54,269 nucleotides of DNA from FW021-bin31 sp964478125 (GTDB lineage Bacteria; Bacteroidota; Bacteroidia; Chitinophagales; Chitinophagaceae): positions 1 through 54,269 of the forward strand of contig CAYZGR010000015.1 in NCBI GenBank assembly GCA_964478125.1. Reading direction: 5' to 3'. Shown here piece by piece: positions 32,321 through 40,741 of the stretch (within the stretch, counting starts at the first letter, position 1; each line of letters opens with the position of its first letter). The notes beneath the pieces are model-generated. The model worked only from the letters and a program-made list of their open reading frames with translations, was not told the origin of the DNA and did not search any database. Position numbers and translations under genes: made by a program.

Positions 32321-32958
32321 TTACCACGGTTTTTATGTTTGTTATGCCTGTTTTTCCCGTTGCTTTTGCTTCCCCGGTGTGAATGATTTTTTTTCTTTGC
32401 ACTGCTGCTGTAAAGATTCTCCGGTAACTGGATGCTGTGGTCATTAATATATTTAAGTCTTCCGTCCGTCATTTCAGACAGCTCCGCACTGATCATATCA
32501 TCATGCATATTCTCCTTATGCCAGTTGGCGTATGCCAGTTTCATGTAATTGCCTATATATTGAATAAGGCCTTCCTTTTTTCCCGGATCTTTTTCAACAA
32601 GTGCTTTATTAAGAATTCCTTCAAAATTTTTCCCGAAATGGCGGTATTTGGGATATCTTTTGGGGTAAGGCAGGGACTCCGGTTTCTTACTCAGGGTCTC
32701 TTTTGTAGGAATAGGATACGGCGATCTCACTTTTAATTTAAAGTCAGAAATCAAAAACAGGTGATCCCATAATTTATGTCTCCAATCCTCCACATTTCTT
32801 AAATGCGGATTCAACATTCCCATCAGTTCAATAACAGATTCTGCATTCTTTTGACGTTTCTCATCATCATCAATGTTCATCAGGTATTCCACCATCTTTT
32901 GGACATTTCTGCCATACTCCCGGATGGCAAGATGATTACGCGTAGTATTGTATTCCAT
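32317..32958 (-). CDS. DUF4290 family protein
   Basis: 213 aa from ATG 32958; the ORF extends upstream without conserved sequence. It begins MEYNTTRNHLAIREYGRNVQ and continues with VEDWRHKLWDHLFLISDFKL and YIGNYMKLAYANWHKEN, the DUF4290 pattern found in Bacteroidota and nearly always next to murA. The tail (about 185-213) is a basic Ser/Asn/Lys/His-rich linker that could bind nucleic acid. The function is unknown. Translational coupling to murA through GTGA suggests a role around cell-wall precursor synthesis. Confidence 0.88.
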   Translation of the reverse strand: MEYNTTRNHLAIREYGRNVQKMVEYLMNIDDDEKRQKNAESVIELMGMLNPHLRNVEDWRHKLWDHLFLISDFKLKVRSPYPIPTKETLSKKPESLPYPKRYPKYRHFGKNFEGILNKALVEKDPGKKEGLIQYIGNYMKLAYANWHKENMHDDMISAELSEMTDGRLKYINDHSIQLPENLYSSSAKKKNHSHRGSKSNGKNRHNKHKNRGK

Positions 32959-32990
32959 ATATGCTTGAGTGAATAAAAAGGTATTTGCTG

Positions 32991-32998
32991 CAAAAGTA
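32991..32998 (-). promoter_or_regulatory. -7 box for DUF4290-murA-gmk unit
   Basis: The minus strand reads TACTTTTG at 32998-32991, a perfect TAnnTTTG, 32 nt before the DUF4290 ATG. It supports the internal start chosen for that gene. Confidence 0.5.
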
Positions 32999-33044
32999 AG
33001 CAAAATGTACGACCTCTATGCATCTCCACAAGGGATGCCTGTCA

Positions 33045-33518
33045 TTATGCTTCTTCAGCAACTACATTGATGCTGCGGCTGAGAGACTCTTCCAGTGAAA
33101 TAAAAGTCTCTGTCCGATCAATGCCCTTTACTTTTTGAAGCTGATCGTGAAGCACGTGTCGAAGCTGCTGAATATCTTTACACACAATTTCTACAAAGAT
33201 ACTCCAATTACCGGTAGTATAGTTCAGACGAACTATTTCAGGTATATTCTGAAGTTCCTTGACAACAGAGTCGTAAAGAGAACTCTTTTCAAGATAAATA
33301 CCAATAAAAGCAATTACATCATAGCCGATCATTTTCATATTTACCTGCAATTTGGTGCCTTTTACTACACCCATCTCATGTAGCTTTTTCATCCGCACAT
33401 GAATGGTTCCCCCAGATACAAAAAGCTTTTTACCCAGATCGGCATAGGATATTTCTGCATTTTGCATCATTTCGTTAATAATCTGCAGGTCAAGTTTATC
33501 AATATTCGGTCCAGCCAT
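33045..33518 (-). CDS. Lrp/AsnC-family transcriptional regulator
   Basis: 157 aa. An N-terminal HTH shows LDLQIINEMMQNAEISYADL and KKLFVSGGTIHVRMKKLHEMGVVKG in order. A RAM/AsnC ligand-binding domain follows (YDVIAFIGIYLEKSSLYD and YTTGNWSIFVEIVCKDIQQL). Such proteins sense amino acids and form octamers that wrap DNA. The gene is divergent from trmB. A 6-bp inverted repeat at 33574-33592 in the shared spacer is a candidate autoregulatory site. The target is unknown. Confidence 0.93.
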   Translation of the reverse strand: MAGPNIDKLDLQIINEMMQNAEISYADLGKKLFVSGGTIHVRMKKLHEMGVVKGTKLQVNMKMIGYDVIAFIGIYLEKSSLYDSVVKELQNIPEIVRLNYTTGNWSIFVEIVCKDIQQLRHVLHDQLQKVKGIDRTETFISLEESLSRSINVVAEEA

Positions 33519-33573
33519 TTAAAAAGGTTTAAAACATGAACAAATCACGCCATCCAATTCCTGATAGCGATAA

Positions 33574-33592
33574 ATTACTGCTTAAAAGTAAT
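33574..33592. promoter_or_regulatory. Inverted repeat in lrp-trmB spacer
   Basis: ATTACT (33574-33579) and AGTAAT (33587-33592) form perfect 6-bp arms around a 7-nt spacer, 56 nt upstream of the lrp start. It is a possible Lrp-type autoregulatory site, but AT-rich and short. Confidence 0.35.
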
Positions 33593-33660
33593 AAAAATTA
33601 GAAAAATTGCAATATTCAACCCATTTTTTACAAAAAAATTCACAATACCCCTAATTATAC

Positions 33661-33668
33661 TATTTTTG
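33661..33668 (+). promoter_or_regulatory. -7 box for trmB
   Basis: TATTTTTG is a perfect TAnnTTTG ending 5 nt before the trmB ATG (33674), again predicting a very short leader. Confidence 0.5.
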
Positions 33669-33673
33669 TTATC

Positions 33674-34390
33674 ATGGGCCATAAAAAACTTATTCGTTTC
33701 GAGGAGATCAAAACGTTCTCTAATGTATTAATTTTTCCGGACGATAGTGCGGGTAACTGGAATACCCATTTTGGAAATCGCCATCCGCTGGTACTGGAAT
33801 TAGCCTGTGGAAAAGGAGAATATACTCTTGAACTGGCGCGGCTGTTTCCGGAAAAGAATTTTATAGGCGTAGATATCAAGGGAAACCGCATTTGGAAAGG
33901 AGCCAAAACTGCACTGGAAGCGTTCATCCCGAATGCCGCCTTTTTGCGGATACGGATTGATCACATTGATCAATATTTTGCTCCCGGTGAAGTTTCAGAG
34001 ATCTGGATCACTTTCCCGGACCCTTTTCTAAGGAAATCAAAAGCTAAAAAAAGGCTGACACACTCCCGTTTTTTGCATTTATATAAAAAGATACTGCAGC
34101 CGGGAAGCCATATCCATCTGAAAACAGATTCGCCGGAATTATATTTCTTTACAAAAGAAATGATCCGGAAAAATAACTGCATCCTGTACCGTGATCTATC
34201 GAACGTATATGCAACTGAACCGGATGCCCTTTTGAAGATCAAAACCTTTTATGAGAGAATGCACCTGCAGAAAGGACGAACCATTCACTATCTGGAATTT
34301 TCGCTCCCGGATCAGCTTCCACCTCTTCCCCGGAAAAAAACAGAAAGTCCACCCCGTTCTCAAAAAAGAAATGAAGATGTCCGTCAATAA
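33674..34390 (+). CDS. trmB: tRNA (guanine-46-N7)-methyltransferase TrmB
   Basis: 238 aa. It methylates N7 of G46 in tRNA. The SAM-binding motif is LVLELACGKGEYTLELA. EIWITFPDPFLRKSKAKKRL is the TrmB signature, followed by HLKTDSPELYFFT. The C-terminal tail (about 220-238) is basic and Pro-rich. The 3' end overlaps the MGMT-family gene by about 20 nt. Length is normal for Bacteroidota TrmB. Confidence 0.95.
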   Translation: MGHKKLIRFEEIKTFSNVLIFPDDSAGNWNTHFGNRHPLVLELACGKGEYTLELARLFPEKNFIGVDIKGNRIWKGAKTALEAFIPNAAFLRIRIDHIDQYFAPGEVSEIWITFPDPFLRKSKAKKRLTHSRFLHLYKKILQPGSHIHLKTDSPELYFFTKEMIRKNNCILYRDLSNVYATEPDALLKIKTFYERMHLQKGRTIHYLEFSLPDQLPPLPRKKTESPPRSQKRNEDVRQ

Positions 34391-34745
34391 AAAAGAAAAG
34401 AAGCCAAAAGAAACCAAACAAAATTTTTATGACGCCGTGTATAGGGTAGTTCGCCGGATCCCGCGCGGCCGGGTAACTACCTACGGCGCGGTGGCAGCTG
34501 CTACCGGCGCCAGGATGTCTGCCCGCATGGTGGGCTGGGCCCTTAGTATGAGTCATCATTCCCGGTCTCCAGTACCCGCCCAACGCGTGGTCAATCGAAT
34601 GGGTATACTTACCGGCAGGCATCATTTTGCCACGCCAACCCTGATGCAGGAATTATTGGAACAGGAGGGCGTGGAGGTCAAAGAAAATAAGATCGTACAC
34701 TTCAAAGATCTTTTTTGGGATCCTTCTGAGAATGAAGATCAGTAG
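34371..34745 (+). CDS. MGMT-family alkyltransferase-like protein, no acceptor Cys
   Basis: 124 aa from ATG 34371 (or 34377), overlapping the trmB end. The MGMT/ATL C-terminal fold is clear: RIPRGRVTTYGAVAAATG, the ARMVGWALS helix with the Arg finger, and NRMGILTGRHHF. The active-site PCHRV is PAQRVV (69-74), so the alkyl-accepting Cys is Ala70 and the usual His is Gln71. It therefore cannot dealkylate DNA by transfer. ATL proteins without Cys flag O6-alkylguanine for excision repair. Charged residues (about 5-16) form an N-terminal tail. It overlaps the M28 gene by 7 bp, tail to tail. Confidence 0.88.
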   Translation: MKMSVNKKEKKPKETKQNFYDAVYRVVRRIPRGRVTTYGAVAAATGARMSARMVGWALSMSHHSRSPVPAQRVVNRMGILTGRHHFATPTLMQELLEQEGVEVKENKIVHFKDLFWDPSENEDQ

Positions 34746-35716
34746 GACAAGTTGGAATAGACCACTTGCAATAGGGTCTGTCCTACGGCCTTCAATGTAT
34801 TTTTGTCTATCACTTTCATATTATCATCGATTGTATGGTGCCACGGCATAAAATCACCATTTCCCTGTAAACCAATTATATCCATAGTCGGGATTTGGGC
34901 AATCTTATTGATAAATTCATGGTCATCCGTAATACCAATGTTCCCCAGATTGCGATACCGGAAGTAATCGGAATACCCGATACGATTGGCAATATTCCAA
35001 ACCATTTCCGATTGGGGACCCGCGTAATGCCGGGTCACCGCTTCACGAAAAAAATGGGCGCCCTTACCTCCTACCATATCAAGCAAAATACCGTATTTGG
35101 CACGATAACCATTCTTTTTAGCCTGACGGGCCCAATACTGGGTTCCCAATCCCCATGAGTCGCTCACATTATCGACGCCTGCATCTTCTACATCCGTTAA
35201 TAAAATATCTACCCCCAGGCCGGGATCCTTCAAACCAAACTGACGCGCCGCTTCCAACAATATCCCTACTCCGCTGGCCCCGTCATCCGCACCATCAAAG
35301 TGCTGGTCTTTCGTTTTCTCATCGGCATCCGCAAAAGCACGCGTATCCCAGTGTGCCAACAATAAGATTCGTTCTTTTGATGCCGGATTAACATGACCGA
35401 TAATATTTACACATTTATAAGAATTGCCCTGCGTTTTTACAAGGGTACGCTGTACGGTCACGGAATCCGTAAATTTTTTCATTTTCCCGATCATCCATTC
35501 CGCACATTTCTCATGAGCAGACGTATTAGGAATCCGCGGGCCAAATGCTACCTGGCGGTCTACGTAATGATAGGCGCTATCCGCATTAAAAGAAGGTGCA
35601 GACACCAGGGGCGGCAATTCCCGGCTTTCTTCCTGTTTGTTGGAACCCGAGTGACAAGAGTACAAAACGATACTTGCCGAAAATAGGAACAGGAAGAATT
35701 TTCCTCTTATAAACAT
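34739..35716 (-). CDS. M28-family metallopeptidase / glutaminyl cyclase-like lipoprotein
   Basis: 325 aa from ATG 35716 (GTG 35734 is an alternative). The signal ends in lipobox LYSC, so it is a lipoprotein. Zinc ligands of the M28 fold are visible: LLAHWDTRAFADAD, HFDGADDGASGVGILLEAA, ILLTDVEDAG and GITDDHEFINKIAQIP, then MPWHHTIDDN. The SWGLGTQYWA segment recalls bacterial glutaminyl cyclases of the same fold, which form N-terminal pyroglutamate. Aminopeptidase activity is the alternative. It would act in the envelope. The 3' end overlaps the MGMT-like gene. Confidence 0.88.
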   Translation of the reverse strand: MFIRGKFFLFLFSASIVLYSCHSGSNKQEESRELPPLVSAPSFNADSAYHYVDRQVAFGPRIPNTSAHEKCAEWMIGKMKKFTDSVTVQRTLVKTQGNSYKCVNIIGHVNPASKERILLLAHWDTRAFADADEKTKDQHFDGADDGASGVGILLEAARQFGLKDPGLGVDILLTDVEDAGVDNVSDSWGLGTQYWARQAKKNGYRAKYGILLDMVGGKGAHFFREAVTRHYAGPQSEMVWNIANRIGYSDYFRYRNLGNIGITDDHEFINKIAQIPTMDIIGLQGNGDFMPWHHTIDDNMKVIDKNTLKAVGQTLLQVVYSNLSY

Positions 35717-35837
35717 TGTGTTAAAATTTGGCACAAAATAAAGAAAAACACTATAGAGAGGGAGGAATCAAATCCTATTTCTTTCTTAAAAATTGCTAAC
35801 AAGACAAACAAGTCGTAAATTTACGCTCAAAAAAGTT

Positions 35838-36509
35838 ATGGCAGAAGAACATATTGTAAAGATCTTATCTGTTGAACCCGTCACACACGACGTAAAACGG
35901 TTCAAAGTGGAAAAGCCAAACGGCTATTCTTTCATTCCGGGTCAGGCTACTGAAGTAGCCGTAAACAAAGAAGGGTGGCGTGAAAAAGCACATCCCTTTA
36001 CTTTCACTTGCCTCAACGACTGGGATCATCTGGAATTTACCATTAAGATATATGATGAACGCAAAGGCGTTACCCATCAGCTGGGACAATTACAGGCAGG
36101 AGATGAATTAGTCCTGCATGATGTCTGGGGAGCTATTCAGTACAAAGGAGAAGGTACGTTTATAGCCGGCGGCGCCGGAGTAACTCCGTTTATAGCGATC
36201 TTCAGACAGCTGCAACAAGATGGTAAGGTAGGAAACAACCGACTTATTTTTTCCAATAAAACAGAAAAAGACATCATCCTTAAAGAGGAATTTGATAAGA
36301 TATTGGGAAATAATTTTATCAATACCCTCACTGAGGAAAAGGTAGAAGGCTACGACCACCGCCTTATTGATGAAGCATATCTGAGGGAGAAAATAACGGA
36401 TACCCATCAGAACTTTTACATCTGTGGGCCGGATCCAATGATAGATGCGATCAAAAAAGCGCTTGCAGCTATTGGAGCAAAAGAGAATGCAATCACGATT
36501 GAAATGTGA
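35838..36509 (+). CDS. FAD/NAD(P)-binding oxidoreductase (ferredoxin reductase-like)
   Basis: 223 aa from ATG 35838; the longer open frame upstream is not conserved. A FAD-binding beta-barrel (about 1-95) has VKRFKVEKPNGYSFIPGQAT and REKAHPFTFT. The NAD(P) half has FIAGGAGVTPFIAIFRQL, LIFSNKTEKDIIL and YICGPDPMIDAIKKAL. It lacks a 2Fe-2S domain, so it likely reduces a separate flavodoxin, ferredoxin or haem partner. The partner is unknown. It is monocistronic, followed by a bidirectional terminator. Confidence 0.88.
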   Translation: MAEEHIVKILSVEPVTHDVKRFKVEKPNGYSFIPGQATEVAVNKEGWREKAHPFTFTCLNDWDHLEFTIKIYDERKGVTHQLGQLQAGDELVLHDVWGAIQYKGEGTFIAGGAGVTPFIAIFRQLQQDGKVGNNRLIFSNKTEKDIILKEEFDKILGNNFINTLTEEKVEGYDHRLIDEAYLREKITDTHQNFYICGPDPMIDAIKKALAAIGAKENAITIEM

Positions 36510-36530
36510 GCCTTGTGAAGAAAAAGTGAT

Positions 36531-36567
36531 AAAAAGACCCAACCTGCAGATGTCCGGTTGGGTTTTT
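36531..36567. terminator. Bidirectional terminator between FNR-like gene and glmM
   Basis: Stem ACCCAACC/GGTTGGGT (36537-36544 and 36556-36563), 11-nt loop, with T5 after it on plus (36563-36567) and A5 before it (36531-36535), so it can serve both convergent genes. Confidence 0.88.
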
Positions 36568-36585
36568 AACTTCAGAAAATGAAAA

Positions 36586-37968
36586 CTATTTACACTCTTT
36601 TATATCTTCCATTATCCTGTTAGCAATATTTTGGGCTGTCGTTTCAAACTGGCTTTCGGCATAGATGCGAATAATGGGCTCCGTATTGGAAGCGCGCATA
36701 TGTACCCAGTCGTCATCAAACTCAATACGCAGGCCATCCTCCGTGTTGGCAGGATGGTTTTTATATTTTTGACGGATCTGTGACAGGATCTCTTTTACAT
36801 TAATACCTTTATCCAGCTCTATTTTATTTTTAGAAATAAAATAATCGGGATATTGTCCCCGCAGGCTGGATATTTTCTTTTTACTCAGGGCCAAATGGGT
36901 CAGGAACAGTCCAATACCGATAAGGGCATCGCGACCATAATGCAGCTCGGGATCAATAACGCCCCCGTTTCCTTCTCCTCCGATTACGGCATTGACCTCT
37001 TTCATTTTATGAACGACATTTACCTCGCCAACTGCAGCGGGGAAATATGTTCCTCCATGTTTGAGTGTCACTTCTTTCAATGCCCGGGTAGAAGATAAGT
37101 TCGAGACCGTATTTCCTTTTCTCTTACTCAATACGTAATCTGCAACGGCCACCAGGGTATATTCTTCTCCAAACAAGTTACCGTTTTCACAAACAAAACA
37201 CAACCGATCTACATCCGGATCCACCGCTATTCCTAAATCGGCGTTCCGCTTTTTTACTTCGTTAGAAAGTGCTATCAGATTTTCCGGCAACGGTTCGGGA
37301 TTATGTTCAAATTTCCCGGTTACTTCTCCATTGATCAAAGTCACTTTTTCAACTCCCAGTGCCGCCAGTAGGGCGGGGACAAAAATACTCCCGGTGGAAT
37401 TAATTCCGTCTACCACTATGGAAAAATCATTCTTCGCAATGGCTTCTTTGTCTACCAATGGATGGTTGAGAATAAGATCAATATGCTTTTGCAAATAACC
37501 CTCCTCTCTGGTTTCATTCCCAAGATTATTTACGGCAGCAAATTCAAAAGCTTCTTGTTCTGCTATGGTCAATACCTTTTCCCCTTCTTCCGCAGAAATA
37601 AATTCTCCCTCTCCATTCAACAATTTCAATGCATTCCAGTTAGAGGGATTATGGCTTGCGGTCAGGATGATACCACCGGCTGCCTTTTCGTGTTTTACCG
37701 CAATTTCTACAGTAGGAGTAGTAGAAAGGTCAAGATTCATCACATTCCATCCCAGACTTTTCAAGGTGTTGATCACCAGGCCCTGTACCATTTCACCCGA
37801 TATCCTGCCATCTCTTCCAACAACAATGGTGTCTGATTCCGGGTCCAAGTTTTTCAGCCAAGTCGCGTAGGCTGCCGTAAATTTTACAATATCCAAAGGA
37901 GTTAATGCCTCTCCGGCACGCCCTCCTATTGTTCCCCGAATACCGGAAATAGATTTTATTAATGCCAC
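36586..37968 (-). CDS. glmM: Phosphoglucosamine mutase GlmM
   Basis: 460 aa. It converts GlcN-6-P to GlcN-1-P for UDP-GlcNAc synthesis; related phosphomannomutases share the fold. The phosphoserine loop is ILTASHNPSNWNALKLL with Ser105, the metal loop is AVDPDVDRLCFV, and the sugar-binding loop is GGEGNGGVIDPE. Domain IV ends with WVHMRASNTEPIIRIYAES. The start SISGIRGTIGG is typical of Bacteroidota GlmM. The promoter TATCTTTG is 20 nt upstream, opposite the PAP2 promoter. Confidence 0.92.
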   Translation of the reverse strand: MALIKSISGIRGTIGGRAGEALTPLDIVKFTAAYATWLKNLDPESDTIVVGRDGRISGEMVQGLVINTLKSLGWNVMNLDLSTTPTVEIAVKHEKAAGGIILTASHNPSNWNALKLLNGEGEFISAEEGEKVLTIAEQEAFEFAAVNNLGNETREEGYLQKHIDLILNHPLVDKEAIAKNDFSIVVDGINSTGSIFVPALLAALGVEKVTLINGEVTGKFEHNPEPLPENLIALSNEVKKRNADLGIAVDPDVDRLCFVCENGNLFGEEYTLVAVADYVLSKRKGNTVSNLSSTRALKEVTLKHGGTYFPAAVGEVNVVHKMKEVNAVIGGEGNGGVIDPELHYGRDALIGIGLFLTHLALSKKKISSLRGQYPDYFISKNKIELDKGINVKEILSQIRQKYKNHPANTEDGLRIEFDDDWVHMRASNTEPIIRIYAESQFETTAQNIANRIMEDIKECK

Positions 37969-37987
37969 AATTTTTTACTTTTGGCCA

Positions 37988-38021
37988 CAAAGATATCATA
38001 ATTTGTAAAGAACTATCTTTG
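37988..38021. promoter_or_regulatory. Divergent -7 boxes for glmM and PAP2 gene
   Basis: The minus strand TATCTTTG at 37995-37988 points to glmM (start 37968). The plus strand TATCTTTG at 38014-38021 points to PAP2 (start 38054). Both match TAnnTTTG perfectly and are only 18 nt apart, so the two polymerases would compete. Confidence 0.6.
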
Positions 38022-38053
38022 TACTGCCAAAAAGACTACTTAATATCCATTAA

Positions 38054-38623
38054 ATGATCCATAGCATATTGCAGCTTGACCGGAAGATCTTTTTTATTAT
38101 AAATAATCAATGGCATAATCCTGTTTTTGATGCCGTTTTACCCTTTGTCCGCAATCCCTACTTCTGGGCGCCATTGTACTTATTTCTTCTTTTTTTCATG
38201 TTGATGAATTTTAAATGGAACGGGGCCATCTGGGTCTTATTTTTCCTGGCCACATTCGGTCTTACCGATTCTGTTACGGCACATATTCTAAAGGAACTTG
38301 TTGTGCGTTACCGGCCCTGCCATGATCCTGTTTTCTCCCAGTATGTTCGTTCCCTTGTACCCTGTTCGGGTGGTCACAGTTTCCCTTCCAACCATGCAGC
38401 CAATCATTTTGGTTTGGCAACGTTCCTGTTCTTAAGTTTAAAAAAGACGGTGGGCCGGTGGATATGGGTGGCTTTTATCTGGGCCTTTCTGGTCTGCTAT
38501 GCACAAGTATACGTGGGCGTGCATTATCCCCTGGATATATTGGGCGGTACCTGTGTAGGCCTTATTTTTGGCACTATAACCGGCAAAATCTTCAACAAAA
38601 AGTTTCAATTAGCTGCTTCATGA
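38054..38623 (+). CDS. PAP2-family membrane phosphatase
   Basis: 189 aa with about five membrane helices. The PAP2 motifs are KELVVRYRP (80-88), PSNHAANHFG with the catalytic His114, and VGVHYPLD with His157. The third motif normally reads SRxxxxxHxxxD; here the first two positions are Ala150-Gln151. The enzyme would remove phosphate from lipids such as undecaprenyl-PP, phosphatidate or lipid A, but the substrate is unknown. Its TGA overlaps the ATG of the ZIP gene (ATGA). Confidence 0.9.
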   Translation: MIHSILQLDRKIFFIINNQWHNPVFDAVLPFVRNPYFWAPLYLFLLFFMLMNFKWNGAIWVLFFLATFGLTDSVTAHILKELVVRYRPCHDPVFSQYVRSLVPCSGGHSFPSNHAANHFGLATFLFLSLKKTVGRWIWVAFIWAFLVCYAQVYVGVHYPLDILGGTCVGLIFGTITGKIFNKKFQLAAS

Positions 38624-39363
38624 GGTGGATCTTCCTGCTCTTCATATTCATATTTACGCTGATTGGCGGGTTAATTCCTTTATGGTTTAAGAAGGTCCAA
38701 TCAGCCATCATGTTTTATTTGCTGGCTTTCACAGGCGCTTTTCTTTTAGGAATCACGCTATTGCATCTGGTACCCGAGGCTTTTGAAGGACTGGGTAAGA
38801 TTGCCGGACTATTCATCTTTCTGGGTTTTCTTTTACAAGTATTTTTGCAACAATGGTCTCAGGGGCTGGAACATGGCCATACCCCTAAAGATCATGGAAA
38901 CGGCCATTTTCATGCAGATTCCGGCAGTGCCGCCAGTATCGTCCTCGGTCTGTCGGTACATGCTTTCATGGCGGGTCTTCCGTTGGGATTTAACTATGAG
39001 GATGCCTCTACCCTTCCCTCCTTATTCATTGGTATTCTACTTCATAAAATGCCTGAAGCGCTCACGTTAATGGTCATGTTAATGCATTTGCGTACGCGGC
39101 AAAGAGGAAACAAACTCTTGTTGTTCCTTTTTGCCTTGATTACTCCGGGCGCTGCCGTCCTCGCTTATGGCATGAATATGGAATTTGCAGCCATGAATAC
39201 CATATTATTATATATTATTGCAATTGTAACAGGCGCCTTTTTACATATTTCCACAACTATTTTTTTTGAAAGCGGCACCCGTCATCATGAACTAAACAAA
39301 GGAAAAATCCTCAGCATGCTCGTAGGATTTCTCCTGGCAGGACTAACTTTATTTATAGAATAA
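38620..39363 (+). CDS. ZIP-family metal transporter
   Basis: 247 aa from ATG 38620; the longer frame within the PAP2 gene is spurious. Six to eight hydrophobic helices are present. The metal-binding motifs are SVHAFMAGLPLGF and ILLHKMPEALTLMVM in the central helices, and a His-rich loop EHGHTPKDHGNGHFH precedes them. ZIP carriers import Zn2+, Fe2+ or Mn2+. ATGA coupling to the PAP2 gene suggests a shared transcript, but no functional link is obvious. Confidence 0.9.
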   Translation: MRWIFLLFIFIFTLIGGLIPLWFKKVQSAIMFYLLAFTGAFLLGITLLHLVPEAFEGLGKIAGLFIFLGFLLQVFLQQWSQGLEHGHTPKDHGNGHFHADSGSAASIVLGLSVHAFMAGLPLGFNYEDASTLPSLFIGILLHKMPEALTLMVMLMHLRTRQRGNKLLLFLFALITPGAAVLAYGMNMEFAAMNTILLYIIAIVTGAFLHISTTIFFESGTRHHELNKGKILSMLVGFLLAGLTLFIE

Positions 39364-39402
39364 CATTTTTTTGTATTTTAGATCTTTGAAGCCCCAATAT
39401 AC

Positions 39403-40719
39403 ATGGAAATTCTTATCATATTCATTCTCATACTGCTGAATGGTTTATTTGCCATGTCGGAAATTGCGTTGGTTTCGGCACGTAAAATTAAACTGGAAAG
39501 CCAGTCCAGAAAAGGAGATCAACAGGCCAGAGAAGCCTTACGGCTTATCCGCAACCCGGATCGCTTTTTTTCTACCGTACAGATTGGCATCACTTTAATC
39601 GGCATCCTCACGGGTATTTTCTCCGGAGATACGATTACGGAAAATGTGGCCGAGTTTATTGGAAAGTCCCAGACGCTGGCGCCGTACAAACATTCTCTGG
39701 CTGTTGTTATTGTCGTATTGCTGATCACCTATTTTTCCCTGATCTTAGGGGAATTAGTACCTAAGCGTATCGGTCTCTCCAATCCCGAAAAGATATCCAA
39801 ATTCATGTCCGGTCCCATGAATTTTATCTCCACCATAGCCTATCCCTTCATTTGGATACTCAGCAAGTCTACACACGCACTGGTAAAGCTTTTTGGCATA
39901 AAGCCGAGGGAGAATGTAATTACGGAGGAAGAAATTAAAGCCATGATCAATGAAGGGACGACATCGGGTACTATTGATGCGGGAGAACAGGATATTATTG
40001 AAAGGGTCTTCCATCTGGATGATCGCACGATCACCTCCCTGATGACCCATCGTTCGGACGTCATCTGGATTGATATCAATGATCCGCCTGATAAATACAA
40101 AAGCAGCATCTCCAAAGAACTGCATTCCGTATATCCCGTCTGTGAAGGACAAATAGATGAAATCCTCGGTGTTATTTATACCCGCGACCTGTATTTGCAC
40201 CCGGAAGGCACCCCTATCCGTAAGCTAATGAAAAAACCCCTGTTCATACCCGAGAACAACAGTGCTTTTCAGGTGATGGAAAAATTCAAGTTCGGGAAAA
40301 CCAACTTCGGATTCATCGTGGACGAATACGGAGATTTCCTCGGCATGATCACTATGAAAGATATTCTGGAGGCCATTGTGGGAGATATGCCGGAAGAAGA
40401 TGAAACAGATTTCGAAATTACCGACCGTAAGGATGGCACCTGGCTTGTAGATGCCCAAATCCCATTTTACGATTTTCTCACTTATTTCGAAAAAGAAGAC
40501 TGGATCAATGATGAGGAGCAACAGGAATTCGATACGCTTGCTGGCTTCATTCTCTATCATTTGGAACATATTCCCCACGAAGGAGAAAAAGTGAATTGGC
40601 GTGGTTTTGTATTCGAGATCGTGGCAATGGACGGGCACCGGATTGATAAGATCCTTGTGGCACAATCTGCTCATCCGGAAGAGGAAGATCAGAAAAACAA
40701 AGATCCGGAAACAAACTAA
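39403..40719 (+). CDS. CNNM/CorC-type membrane protein (hemolysin family)
   Basis: 438 aa. An N-terminal DUF21/CNNM membrane domain (about 1-195) has LNGLFAMSEIALVSARKIKL and GELVPKRIGLSNPEKIS. Two CBS domains (about 205-335) include FMTHRS-like SLMTHRSDVIWIDI and FIVDEYGDFLGMITMKDILE. A CorC_HlyC domain (about 350-430) ends with IVAMDGHRIDKILV. Members are linked to Mg2+/Co2+ efflux or gliding-related functions; haemolysis is not implied. It starts 39 nt after the ZIP gene and is probably part of the PAP2-ZIP unit. Confidence 0.92.
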   Translation: MEILIIFILILLNGLFAMSEIALVSARKIKLESQSRKGDQQAREALRLIRNPDRFFSTVQIGITLIGILTGIFSGDTITENVAEFIGKSQTLAPYKHSLAVVIVVLLITYFSLILGELVPKRIGLSNPEKISKFMSGPMNFISTIAYPFIWILSKSTHALVKLFGIKPRENVITEEEIKAMINEGTTSGTIDAGEQDIIERVFHLDDRTITSLMTHRSDVIWIDINDPPDKYKSSISKELHSVYPVCEGQIDEILGVIYTRDLYLHPEGTPIRKLMKKPLFIPENNSAFQVMEKFKFGKTNFGFIVDEYGDFLGMITMKDILEAIVGDMPEEDETDFEITDRKDGTWLVDAQIPFYDFLTYFEKEDWINDEEQQEFDTLAGFILYHLEHIPHEGEKVNWRGFVFEIVAMDGHRIDKILVAQSAHPEEEDQKNKDPETN

Positions 40720-40741
40720 ACGAACCAAATCTGTTCAACTT

